NCBI GenBank assembly: GCA_009919445.1
Contig: RGBY01000053.1
Span: forward strand, 1 to 12,581
DNA length: 12,581 bases
Reading direction: 5' to 3'
Source of the DNA: Planctomycetia bacterium
GTDB lineage: Bacteria; Planctomycetota; Planctomycetia; Pirellulales; UBA1268
The notes under the pieces: model-generated
Told to the model about the DNA's origin: nothing
Seen by the model: only the letters and a program-made list of their open reading frames with translations
Databases searched by the model: none
In this document: positions 1-6,394 of the stretch, one piece after another
Position numbering within the stretch: position 1 is the stretch's first letter
How the letters are laid out: every line of letters starts with the position of its first letter
Made by a program: the position numbers and the translations under genes

Positions 1-532
1 GTGCGGTACCAGCAGTGACACCCGGTGAGTTCGGAACACCCAGGGTCGCGGCAGCCGAGCCCGCTGCCACCAAGAGGCTGTCACCGTGGCCGTGGTAGTT
101 GCCTGCGAATTTAACGATTCGGTCACGCCCGGTTGCTCCCCTTGCCAGCCGAATAGCTGACATGGTTGCCTCGGTTCCTGAACTGACCATTCGCACCTTT
201 TCGATACTCGGCACGGCATCAATGATTTGTTCAGCAAGTTGGCTTTCGGCCTCGGTTGGCGCACCAAAGCTCGTCCCACGTGAGAGTGCCTCATCAATGG
301 CAGCCACGACACGCGGATGACGGTGACCAAGAATCATTGGGCCCCACGAGCCGATGTAGTCGAGATAGACATGGCCATCGATGTCGGTGAGGTGCTGCCC
401 GAGCCCGCTGCGAAAGAAAATGGGTTCACCACCAACACCGCCAAATGCTCGAGCGGGCGAGTTGACTCCACCCGGAATAAGCTTGCGGGCACGGGCAAAG
501 GCGGCATGGCTTTTCGAGCGATCGGCGGTCAT
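1..532 (-). CDS. hemL: Glutamate-1-semialdehyde 2,1-aminomutase, N-terminal part (runs off left edge)
   Basis: This PLP enzyme converts glutamate-1-semialdehyde to 5-aminolevulinate, the committed precursor of heme and other tetrapyrroles, in the cytoplasm. The first 177 codons are present, reading leftward from ATG at 532-530. Family signatures are clear: IPGGVNSPARAF at residues 19-30, the YLDYIGSWGPMILGH block at 56-70, the phosphate-binding SSGTEAT loop at 117-123 and NYHGHGDSLL at 145-154. The family is usually about 430 residues, so the PLP-binding lysine and the C-terminal half lie outside the window. The start matches the usual N-terminal length. A purine-rich AAAGGA lies about 14 bases upstream, a weak and distant ribosome-binding candidate. 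The broken kinase gene ends 87 bp upstream on the same strand. Identification is strong; only the far end is unknown. Confidence 0.95.
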   Translation of the reverse strand, partial: MTADRSKSHAAFARARKLIPGGVNSPARAFGGVGGEPIFFRSGLGQHLTDIDGHVYLDYIGSWGPMILGHRHPRVVAAIDEALSRGTSFGAPTEAESQLAEQIIDAVPSIEKVRMVSSGTEATMSAIRLARGATGRDRIVKFAGNYHGHGDSLLVAAGSAAATLGVPNSPGVTAGTA

Positions 533-596
533 GGCAAAAGAAATTCCTTTCTGGCTGGGCAAACATGTGCAGTGGCTCAGCGAAGCACGCGGTCGT

Positions 597-614
597 CCCT
601 GCCCGGTTGCAGGG
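597..614. terminator. Small perfect hairpin between the kinase gene end and hemL
   Basis: CCCTGC (597-602) and GCAGGG (609-614) form a perfect 6-bp GC-rich stem around a six-base loop, five bases past the stop codon of the leftward gene ending at 620. On the plus strand it is followed by TTTT (615-618), so the classic stem-plus-U-tract reads in the plus direction. For leftward transcription the T-tract is on the wrong side, so only partial termination or 3'-end protection would be expected. It may be a weak terminator or chance. Confidence 0.25.
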
Positions 615-619
615 TTTTG

Positions 620-1714
620 CTACGGTTCGCTGTTCTCGGTGGCCTGTTGGGCGGCTAATTGGCTGCGTGCTGTCGCAACAGCCTGCGCCATGTGGGGCCT
701 ATCGGCGTAGGTTTGAATCAGACTCAAGAGAAGGCTCTGCCGGGTCGTACGCAAGCTGGCGGCCTCTTCTGCAGGAGCATTGTCGGCTCGGGCTGCCAGC
801 GTGGCTGCCTCGGCTAAAATTTCATCAGCCCGCTCCCGATCGGCCTGCTGCTCTCCGCGAGCACGTTCTTCAAGCGTCGCAATCTGCCGCTGCACCAGGG
901 CCATCCAGACAGCATGATCCTCCTGAGAAAGATCTGGCTCTGGGTTTCGGTGCAGGGTTTCGATTGCCTCAAGCGCGGTAACGGCTGCCGTTGGACTGGT
1001 ATCGGCATGACTCAGCGCTGCTCGATAGTCGCGCTCGATGGCGGGAACCGCACGGTCTCCCAGAATCCTGCGGCGGGAGCGTTTTTCCAGCAGATCAACC
1101 TTGCGGCGGAGATCAAACTTGGCGATCTCGGATGCTCGCGGATCATCGGGGAAGCCTGCCAAAAAGGCGTCAATGTCGCGGGCAACATCACGCAGGTCGC
1201 CATCTGGGGCACCCGCAACCGTTGCGATGCGTTCGTAAAGCTGGTCAGCCGTGGGTGGCTTGAGTAGCAAGTAGGCAATCATGCCTGCCATGCCGGCCGT
1301 AAGTATGGTGACAACAAAATGCAGCCGCCTTTGGCGAAACCGCTGGCGGGTGGCAACCTCTTCATTGGCCCGCTCAATTTCGGCCATCGTGACAAACCGA
1401 CTGCCGCGAAACTGATCAACGACGGTGTCCGCGCTTGCCTGCGATGGCCCTGTGACAACTGAACCGGCTGGCCTGCGACCAGTCGCCTCTTTCGTCGATC
1501 GATGCTGAATGCTCCCGAGGCTGCCTGGGGGATTGTCCGGCCTGGAAAAATCGGTGGTCGCAGCCGCTTCCCCTGCGTCTGCGGGCAAGCCAGCGGGCAG
1601 ATCGGTGGTTTGAGCCGGATCCTGAGCCGCCAGATCCTGGGACGCCAGGTCAATGGTTTCGTCCGTGGCCTGAATGCCTCCGGCTCTAGTCGCATCCCGA
1701 GTTGCGGCGTCCAA
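620..1714 (-). CDS. Membrane and extracytoplasmic part of a frameshifted serine/threonine kinase (C-terminal fragment)
   Basis: This 364-codon frame is best read as the back half of the kinase gene upstream, not as a separate gene. Its only available start is a TTG at 1714 inside a low-complexity linker. Sensible coding in the same frame continues back to about 1924, where RPLAVGRRLTAIL resembles the last helix of a PknB-type kinase domain. From the TTG: a Pro/Ala/Asp-rich linker (1-100), a charged segment (110-130), one membrane helix LHFVVTILTAGMAGMIAYLLL at about 131-151, then KPPTADQLYERI and a helical, Arg/Glu/Ala-rich extracytoplasmic region to residue 364. This kinase-linker-helix-outer-domain layout is common in planctomycete receptor-like kinases. 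The outer domain matches no ligand-binding fold I recognise. As the sequence stands, the part would not be made in frame with the kinase. Whether it is expressed alone from TTG is doubtful. Confidence 0.75.
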   Translation of the reverse strand: MDAATRDATRAGGIQATDETIDLASQDLAAQDPAQTTDLPAGLPADAGEAAATTDFSRPDNPPGSLGSIQHRSTKEATGRRPAGSVVTGPSQASADTVVDQFRGSRFVTMAEIERANEEVATRQRFRQRRLHFVVTILTAGMAGMIAYLLLKPPTADQLYERIATVAGAPDGDLRDVARDIDAFLAGFPDDPRASEIAKFDLRRKVDLLEKRSRRRILGDRAVPAIERDYRAALSHADTSPTAAVTALEAIETLHRNPEPDLSQEDHAVWMALVQRQIATLEERARGEQQADRERADEILAEAATLAARADNAPAEEAASLRTTRQSLLLSLIQTYADRPHMAQAVATARSQLAAQQATENSEP

Positions 1715-2645
1715 GTCGATGCCGCCACCAATTGGCTGGTGCGTCTGCTCGCTTCTGCGACTGACAGCCGTTGGAGTCGAGGGTGGAACCTGCGGACGAA
1801 TGACAACCGGGCCGTCTTTCTGTGAGGTTGGGGAACCGACACGCAGAGGTGCCGGCGTCGCCTGGTTGCCGGCATCTGCAGCGCTGAGAATAGCAGTCAG
1901 CCGGCGGCCAACGGCCAGCGGCCGGTACGTCAGGACAAATCTGGCTGATCGACGGGGGCTTCTCGTGGAGTTGTTGGGTGATGATCTTGGTGAGCTGGGC
2001 CCCGCGAAACGGCGGCTTGCCAGTCAGCATCGTGAACATCACCAGGCCCAGGGCGTAGAGGTCTGCGCGGGCATCGAGAGGTTTGCCGGCCGCCTGCTCC
2101 GGTGCCATGAATTCGGCTGTGCCAACAATGCTGCCATGAGCCGTGTGGCCCGCCGAGCCAAACAGCCGGGCAATGCCAAAGTCGGCGAGTTTGATTGAGG
2201 TGCCGGCAGCTTGGGGGTCATCGACTAAAAGCAGATTTGCAGGCTTGAGGTCGCGATGGATAATGCCATGGTCATGGGCGACCTTCAGGGCCCGGACGAT
2301 ATCACTCGCCAAGGTTGCCGCCTGTCTCCAGGGAAGTGGCCCAACTGATTTCAGTCGGTCGGAGAGGCTTTTGCCGCGAACCAATTCCATCGCAAAGTAC
2401 GGCTGTCCATCTTGCTCGCCAAATGCCAGCAGGTGAACAATGCCACTGCTGCGGAGCGGCTTGAGCGTTTCAATCTCCGCCTCAAACCGCTGCCGCAATC
2501 CCGGGTCGTCGGTCAGGTGCGCCGCTAACAGTTTGACCGCAACAGTCTCCCCGGTCTGTTCGTGGCGGGCCTCGTAGACCGCTCCCATGCCACCTCGGCC
2601 GAGGCGGTTTTGCAGCTCGTACGGTCCAAGTTTTTGCGGTTCCAT
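1686..2645 (-). CDS. PknB-type serine/threonine protein kinase, frameshifted and truncated in the C-lobe
   Basis: This is a Hanks-type kinase, predicted to phosphorylate Ser/Thr residues using ATP at the cytoplasmic membrane. From ATG at 2645 the motifs follow in order: glycine loop LGRGGMGAVYEA (15-26), VAVK lysine K38, HRDLKPAN (130-137, catalytic D132), DFG (155-157), GTAEFMAPEQ (175-184) and DLYALG (195-200). Homology stops at SISQICPDVP (232-241). The remaining frame to the stop at 1686 is Arg/Ser/Pro/Cys-rich and looks like out-of-frame translation. The expected roughly 17-20 residue segment (usual form L..L..LLAKDP..R) is absent, and the final helix resumes one frame over at about 1924. 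A single intact gene would span 620-2645 and encode about 690 residues. ATG 2645 is chosen because the glycine loop follows directly; the open frame upstream to 3068 lies over the divergent prpD-like gene. The gene may be a pseudogene or an assembly error. Confidence 0.85.
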   Translation of the reverse strand: MEPQKLGPYELQNRLGRGGMGAVYEARHEQTGETVAVKLLAAHLTDDPGLRQRFEAEIETLKPLRSSGIVHLLAFGEQDGQPYFAMELVRGKSLSDRLKSVGPLPWRQAATLASDIVRALKVAHDHGIIHRDLKPANLLLVDDPQAAGTSIKLADFGIARLFGSAGHTAHGSIVGTAEFMAPEQAAGKPLDARADLYALGLVMFTMLTGKPPFRGAQLTKIITQQLHEKPPSISQICPDVPAAGRWPPADCYSQRCRCRQPGDAGTSACRFPNLTERRPGCHSSAGSTLDSNGCQSQKRADAPANWWRHRLGRRNSGCD

Positions 2646-2725
2646 TACGCAGCAGTCTATCGTCAGCCGCTGATCGGGTAGAACCAACGGCTCGTTTCGA
2701 TCGTTCTGCCACCGGAAAAGCATTG
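2646..2725. promoter_or_regulatory. 80-bp divergent intergenic region between the kinase and prpD-like genes
   Basis: Both flanking start codons point outward, so promoters for the leftward kinase gene and the rightward operon should lie here or just inside the coding ends. I see short inverted repeats, AGCCG with CGGCT and AGAAC with GTTCT, that could be operator half-sites. I see no convincing -35/-10 pair and no clear ribosome-binding site for either gene. The regulatory role is inferred from gene orientation. Confidence 0.35.
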
Positions 2726-4276
2726 ATGCCTGCAACCAGCCCCCCTGCTGCCGCGACCCGCCTACTGCCGGCAGACTCCAATCAGGCCCGTGGTCTGGCC
2801 CGTTATTGTCGTGATTTTCTCGACTTCCCGCAGCCAATAGGTGACGCCTCCCTCGCGCTGGTGGAACGCTTCCACCGTGATAGCGTCGGCTGCGGCGTCT
2901 CGGCACTTTGCCATCGCACCAATGCTCCCCTTGTCCTCCGGCAGGAGGCGGTCGCAACACGTCCGGCGACTGGCAGCCGAGGCGGTATCTGCTTTGGCGG
3001 GGGACATGCCTGTGCGACCGAGAAAGCGGTGCTGGCCAACGCGGCGGCCGTCCGCGAGTGGGATTCAAACGGCACCAACTTTGGGTACGACGCCGAAAAG
3101 GGCCGCACCGCCGGCGAGTTTGGCCACAACGATTACTACCCCGTGGCCCTCGCGGCAGCTCGCGAGGCTGGGTTTGACGGTGACACGACTCTGCGGCTCA
3201 TGCTCCTCATCGATGAAATCCGTGGACGCCTCGCTGAGGTGTTCCCTTTGCGGCGATTTGCCATTGACCATGTCCACCACGGTGCCGTCGCCGCAGCCGC
3301 TGTGTATGCCGCTGCGATTGGTGGCTCCGAGGCACAGATTGAGTCCGCAATTGGTTTGGTTGTCGCCCATCACGTTCCCTTTCGCGCCATTCGGGCCGGT
3401 CACCAACTTTCCGACAGCAAGGGGGCCTCGGCCGCTATTGCCGCTGAGTCAGCCGTCGTGGCGGCACGCCGGGCTGTGGCCGGGTTTCAAGGGCCGCAGG
3501 ATGTCTTTCGCAATCCGTTGGCAATCTATCGGCTCAACATGCCCTGCCCCGACGGTCACAGTCCCTTTGACCTCGAACTGGGGGAATCAGGTGATGCATT
3601 TGCCATTCACGGCATGCACTTCAAACTCGGGCTGTACGAGCATCAGTCAGCGGGCTGCCTGCAGGCCGTGATTGACCTTATTGCCCGCCAGCCCGCACTG
3701 GTTGCCGATCTGCATTCCGTTAAGAAGGTCAGGGTTGCGATTTATGAGCCTGCCTTCTCCATCATTGCCGATCCCGCCAAGCGAAATCCACAGACCCGCC
3801 AGTCGGCTGATCACTCACTCCCCTACATTCTGTCGAGGACGCTTCTGAAGGCGCAGACGGCACTTGCTGCTGGCTGCGGCCAGCCCGGCTGGGCGGAACT
3901 CATGCTCCTTCCCGACGACTACTCCCCAGCGGCAATCGCTGATCCAGCAGTGCGGGCCCTCATTGACCGTCTTGAGATCGTTCCTGGCGGAGAGGAATAT
4001 GATCGCCGCTACCCCGAGGGCATTCCCACCAGCGTCACGATTGAACACAGCGAATTGGGCACGCACGACAGTGGCTTGGTGATGTTCCCACTCGGGCACG
4101 CTCGCTCTGATCAGCCGGCAACAGCCGCACTGGTTGATCTTAAGTTTGATCGGCTGGTGGCTGGTGCTGTTCCCGATCCGGAGGAACTCAAGCAGCAGGT
4201 TCGCCTGCGAGGACGGGCGGCTGAGGATGTTGCTTCGCTCTACAGTTTTCCACTGACGGGCTTGGTGGAGGACTAA
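2726..4276 (+). CDS. MmgE/PrpD-family dehydratase (2-methylcitrate dehydratase-like)
   Basis: The 516-residue protein belongs to the MmgE/PrpD family, cytoplasmic enzymes that dehydrate 2-methylcitrate, related tricarboxylates or cis-aconitate-type acids. Supporting stretches are DSVGCGVSAL and TNAPLVLRQEA near the N-terminus, AVREWDSNGTNFGY (108-121), a GRTAGEFGHNDYYPV block with EFGHND at 131-136, IDHVHHGA, GLVVAHHVPF and AIHGMHFKLGLYEHQ. The length fits the family (roughly 450-520). ATG 2726 follows an adjacent TTG at 2723; the ATG is the more likely start. No prpB or prpC lies nearby, so a role in propionate catabolism is unproven and the substrate is open. It heads a tight operon: its TAA directly abuts the truB ATG. 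Residues of about 92-99 (GHACAT region) fit the family poorly, while a neighbouring frame reads DMPVRP there, hinting at paired indels. Family assignment is firm; exact activity is not. Confidence 0.85.
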   Translation: MPATSPPAAATRLLPADSNQARGLARYCRDFLDFPQPIGDASLALVERFHRDSVGCGVSALCHRTNAPLVLRQEAVATRPATGSRGGICFGGGHACATEKAVLANAAAVREWDSNGTNFGYDAEKGRTAGEFGHNDYYPVALAAAREAGFDGDTTLRLMLLIDEIRGRLAEVFPLRRFAIDHVHHGAVAAAAVYAAAIGGSEAQIESAIGLVVAHHVPFRAIRAGHQLSDSKGASAAIAAESAVVAARRAVAGFQGPQDVFRNPLAIYRLNMPCPDGHSPFDLELGESGDAFAIHGMHFKLGLYEHQSAGCLQAVIDLIARQPALVADLHSVKKVRVAIYEPAFSIIADPAKRNPQTRQSADHSLPYILSRTLLKAQTALAAGCGQPGWAELMLLPDDYSPAAIADPAVRALIDRLEIVPGGEEYDRRYPEGIPTSVTIEHSELGTHDSGLVMFPLGHARSDQPATAALVDLKFDRLVAGAVPDPEELKQQVRLRGRAAEDVASLYSFPLTGLVED

Positions 4277-5086
4277 ATGGCAGGCGAGGAAACGGCCGCA
4301 ACGCCACGCCCAGGAATCGTTGTCATCAACAAGCCGGCCGGGGTGACATCGCGGGGGGTTGTCGATCGGGTCGCCCGACTGCTTGGAACCAAGCACGTTG
4401 GTCACGCCGGCACGCTTGATCCACTGGCCACGGGCGTGGTGGTGATCTGCATTGGCAAGGCGACGAAGTTGATCGACTTCATTCACCAGACCAAAAAGGA
4501 ATACGCCGCGAGCTTTCTGCTTGGTCGCTCAAGCCCATCAGATGACCTCGAAACAGAACTGACCATTGAGCCGACCCCACGGCTGCCATCCCCCGAGGAA
4601 CTCGAGGCAGCGGTCGCCACGCAGCGTGGTCAAATCTTCCAGCAACCATGTCAATTTTCGGCAAAGCTGGTCGCCGGGCAGCGGGCCTACCAGCTTGCCC
4701 GCAAGGGACGGGAGGTCGAACTGGTGGCCAAACAGGTTGAGATTGAACGGCTCGTCGTGACCGGCTACGACTGGCCTCGCTTTGATCTTGAGGTCACCTG
4801 TTCAACCGGCACGTTTGTCCGTGCCATTGGCCGTGATGTCGCAGCGGCAGCAGAAACCACGGCCGTGATGGAGCAGCTCACTCGCACTGCGGTCGGACCA
4901 TTTCGGCTGGACGCGGCAATCGCCCTGCCTGACATGCACCCCAATGAGCAGGGCCGGCGAAGGCTGCAGGAGGCCCTTATGTCGCCGCTGGCAGCGGTGG
5001 CCCATCTCCCCTACCACACGCTCAGCAGCCAAGAACAGGAACTTGCGGTTCGCGGGGGACATCTCGACTTCCTAGAGCGTTTTTGA
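4277..5086 (+). CDS. truB: tRNA pseudouridine(55) synthase TruB
   Basis: TruB isomerises uridine-55 of the T-psi-C loop to pseudouridine in nearly all tRNAs and also helps tRNA folding. In the 269-residue protein, VVINKPAGVTS (15-25) opens the catalytic domain and GHAGTLDPLATGV (42-54) holds the catalytic aspartate D48. QTKKEYAASFLLG, FSAKLVAGQRAYQLARKG and CSTGTFVRAIGRDV follow in the expected order. The usual TDT after the strand LLG is replaced by SSPSDD, a local variation I regard as tolerable. At 269 residues it is shorter than the roughly 310-residue E. coli form, and the end after the catalytic domain is brief, with no obvious full PUA domain. ATG 4277 sits immediately after the upstream TAA, so translational coupling is likely. 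It is not beside rbfA or rpsO, the common bacterial setting. Confidence 0.95.
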   Translation: MAGEETAATPRPGIVVINKPAGVTSRGVVDRVARLLGTKHVGHAGTLDPLATGVVVICIGKATKLIDFIHQTKKEYAASFLLGRSSPSDDLETELTIEPTPRLPSPEELEAAVATQRGQIFQQPCQFSAKLVAGQRAYQLARKGREVELVAKQVEIERLVVTGYDWPRFDLEVTCSTGTFVRAIGRDVAAAAETTAVMEQLTRTAVGPFRLDAAIALPDMHPNEQGRRRLQEALMSPLAAVAHLPYHTLSSQEQELAVRGGHLDFLERF

Positions 5087-5114
5087 ATACGATTCCCCAC
5101 GCAGGCGCTCCTCC

Positions 5115-5564
5115 GTGAATTCCAGCACCCCTCCTGCCGGCACGCCCGCCTCAGCCAGGCCGTCTCGCACGTCCTTCATGAAGGTCGTCCTCACGGTGGC
5201 ACTCGTCAGCTATACGCTTGTGCTCATCACTGCGACTCACCTGCCAACGGTCGGAGGGTTTGTGCGGTACCCCGGCATCGACAAACTGCTGCATCTATTG
5301 GCCTACGGCGTGCTGGCGAGTCTCGCGGCCGCTCTTGCAACGTTCGGCTGGGGAGGCAAACCACAGCGTCTATTCGCCTTGGGCTGCCTCCTCGCAGGCT
5401 TTGGCATGCTGGATGAGTTGACGCAGCCGATGTTTGGTCGTCAGGCAGAGGCTGCTGATTGGCTGGCGGACTGCCTGGGGATTACTGGCGGTATCCTCGG
5501 CGTGCTGCTCTTGCAGCGTTGGCTGGGCCGACATTTCCAGCAGGAGGCGACCAACGATGGGTGA
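5115..5564 (+). CDS. VanZ-family integral membrane protein
   Basis: This is a small (149 residue) membrane protein of the VanZ-like family. VanZ itself gives low-level teicoplanin resistance in enterococci; most chromosomal relatives have no known role, and resistance should not be assumed here. Hydrophobic segments lie at about 22-41, 59-77, 85-100 and 118-134. The family signatures are PGIDKLLHLLAYGVLA (53-68) and DELTQPMFGRQAEAADWLAD (100-119), whose conserved His and acidic residues flank the helices. The frame opens with GTG at 5115, giving a Pro/Ser/Thr-rich 21-residue leader. ATG at 5178 (MKVVLTVAL) is a plausible alternative start right at the first helix. It lies 28 bp after truB and overlaps deoC by 8 bp, so it is probably cotranscribed. 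Confidence 0.85.
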   Translation: MNSSTPPAGTPASARPSRTSFMKVVLTVALVSYTLVLITATHLPTVGGFVRYPGIDKLLHLLAYGVLASLAAALATFGWGGKPQRLFALGCLLAGFGMLDELTQPMFGRQAEAADWLADCLGITGGILGVLLLQRWLGRHFQQEATNDG

Positions 5565-6261
5565 ACCATACACGCCGGCCAGTGTCGCGGCCAAACTCGA
5601 TCATGCCGTACTCAAGCCTCAGCAGACCGATCGCGAACTGGCAGCGGCTGCAGCCATGTGCCGGTCGCTGGGGGTTGGCTGCCTCTGCGTCAGGCCGGCC
5701 GATGTTCCTGCTGCCGTTGACCTGGTCGCGGACAGTTCCATCACCATTGCCAGCGTTGTTGGTTTTCCGCATGGAAGCCATGCCACCTTGACCAAGGTCA
5801 CCGAAGCCACTGAGGCAATTGCGGCAGGGAGTCGTGAGCTTGACATGGTGCTTTCAATCGGAGCACTCCGCTCTGGTCGGCTCAGGGATGTCCTGGACGA
5901 CATCGCCGGTGTCGTGGCAGTTGCGAAGCCGGCCGGGGTCTTGGTGAAGGTGATTCTGGAGACCTGTTTTCTCTCACCCCAAGAGATTATTCATGGCTGC
6001 CAACTGGCAGAAGACGCGGGGGCAGACTTTGTGAAAACCTCGACTGGCTTTGGGCCGGCTGGGGCCACGCCGGAAGCTGTGGCACTCATGCTCACCACGG
6101 TAGGCGGGCGGCTGGGCGTAAAGGCAAGTGGCGGGATCCGTGACTGGCAGACCTGCGTCCACTACCTGCAGATGGGCTGCCAACGCATCGGCGTTGGTGA
6201 TGCGGCTGCCATTCTGTGTCAAAAAAACGGTCCAGAAACTGAAGAGAAACACGCCTATTAG
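5557..6261 (+). CDS. deoC: Deoxyribose-phosphate aldolase
   Basis: DeoC cleaves 2-deoxyribose-5-phosphate into acetaldehyde and glyceraldehyde-3-phosphate, the last step of deoxynucleoside salvage. The 234-residue TIM-barrel protein shows AAKLDHAVLKP near the N-terminus, VVGFPHG (67-73), ELDMVLSIGALRSG (94-107, with catalytic aspartate D96), KVILETCFLS (131-140), the Schiff-base lysine K160 in ADFVKTSTGF and the second lysine K189 in VKASGGIRD. Length and motif order match the class I family. ATG 5557 is chosen because homology starts soon after it; the longer open frame back to 5434 overlaps the VanZ-family gene. The ATGGGTGA overlap with the upstream stop suggests translational coupling. 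No deoA, deoB or deoD is present in the window. A strong inverted repeat starts at the stop codon. Confidence 0.95.
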   Translation: MGEPYTPASVAAKLDHAVLKPQQTDRELAAAAAMCRSLGVGCLCVRPADVPAAVDLVADSSITIASVVGFPHGSHATLTKVTEATEAIAAGSRELDMVLSIGALRSGRLRDVLDDIAGVVAVAKPAGVLVKVILETCFLSPQEIIHGCQLAEDAGADFVKTSTGFGPAGATPEAVALMLTTVGGRLGVKASGGIRDWQTCVHYLQMGCQRIGVGDAAAILCQKNGPETEEKHAY

Positions 6262-6319
6262 CCAATCGCAGCACACCGTGCTCGTCAGTCCGGCTGTAAG
6301 GCAGCTGCGAGTTTGGCTA
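6259..6319 (+). terminator. Long imperfect hairpin starting at the deoC stop codon
   Basis: TAGCCAATCGCAGC (6259-6272) is fully complementary to GCTGCGA...TTGGCTA (6304-6319), with only a two-base GT bulge in the right arm. Inside it, ACACCG (6273-6278) can pair with CGGCTGT (6291-6297) across one bulged C, extending the stem. The left arm includes the deoC TAG. No clear U-tract follows (TTGTCCTC), so a classic intrinsic terminator is not certain. It could be a terminator lacking a U-tract, an mRNA 3'-end stabiliser or a structured element of the leader for the next gene. Its location at an operon end favours termination or processing. Confidence 0.45.
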
Positions 6320-6394
6320 TTGTCCTCAAAAAGGGTTTGTATTCCTTTGCCCCCAAGGATGCCTGAGGCTCAATTGCTTTCCCGAGAGTGGTCG

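Noticed and set aside
1279..1875. 198-codon minus-strand frame overlapping the kinase fragments
   Set aside because: It is a third frame with Arg/Pro-rich composition; the linker and membrane helix are encoded by the frame ending at 620.
2646..3068. In-frame upstream extension of the kinase frame, giving a 460-residue protein
   Set aside because: It lies over the divergent prpD-like gene, has no domain resemblance, and the kinase glycine loop follows directly after ATG 2645.
3815..4486. 223-codon minus-strand frame across prpD-like and truB
   Set aside because: It is the antisense shadow of two well-supported genes and contains no recognisable motif.
5434..5556. Longer deoC start
   Set aside because: It overlaps the VanZ-family gene, and the added residues have no aldolase similarity; the usual length is reached from 5557.
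5115..5564. Glycopeptide resistance by the VanZ-like protein
   Set aside because: No other van gene is present and chromosomal VanZ-family proteins are widespread without resistance; only the family name is supported.
6128..6394. Upstream extension of the giant protein to a start within deoC
   Set aside because: It overlaps deoC in another frame, and the real signal peptide begins at 6395-6407.
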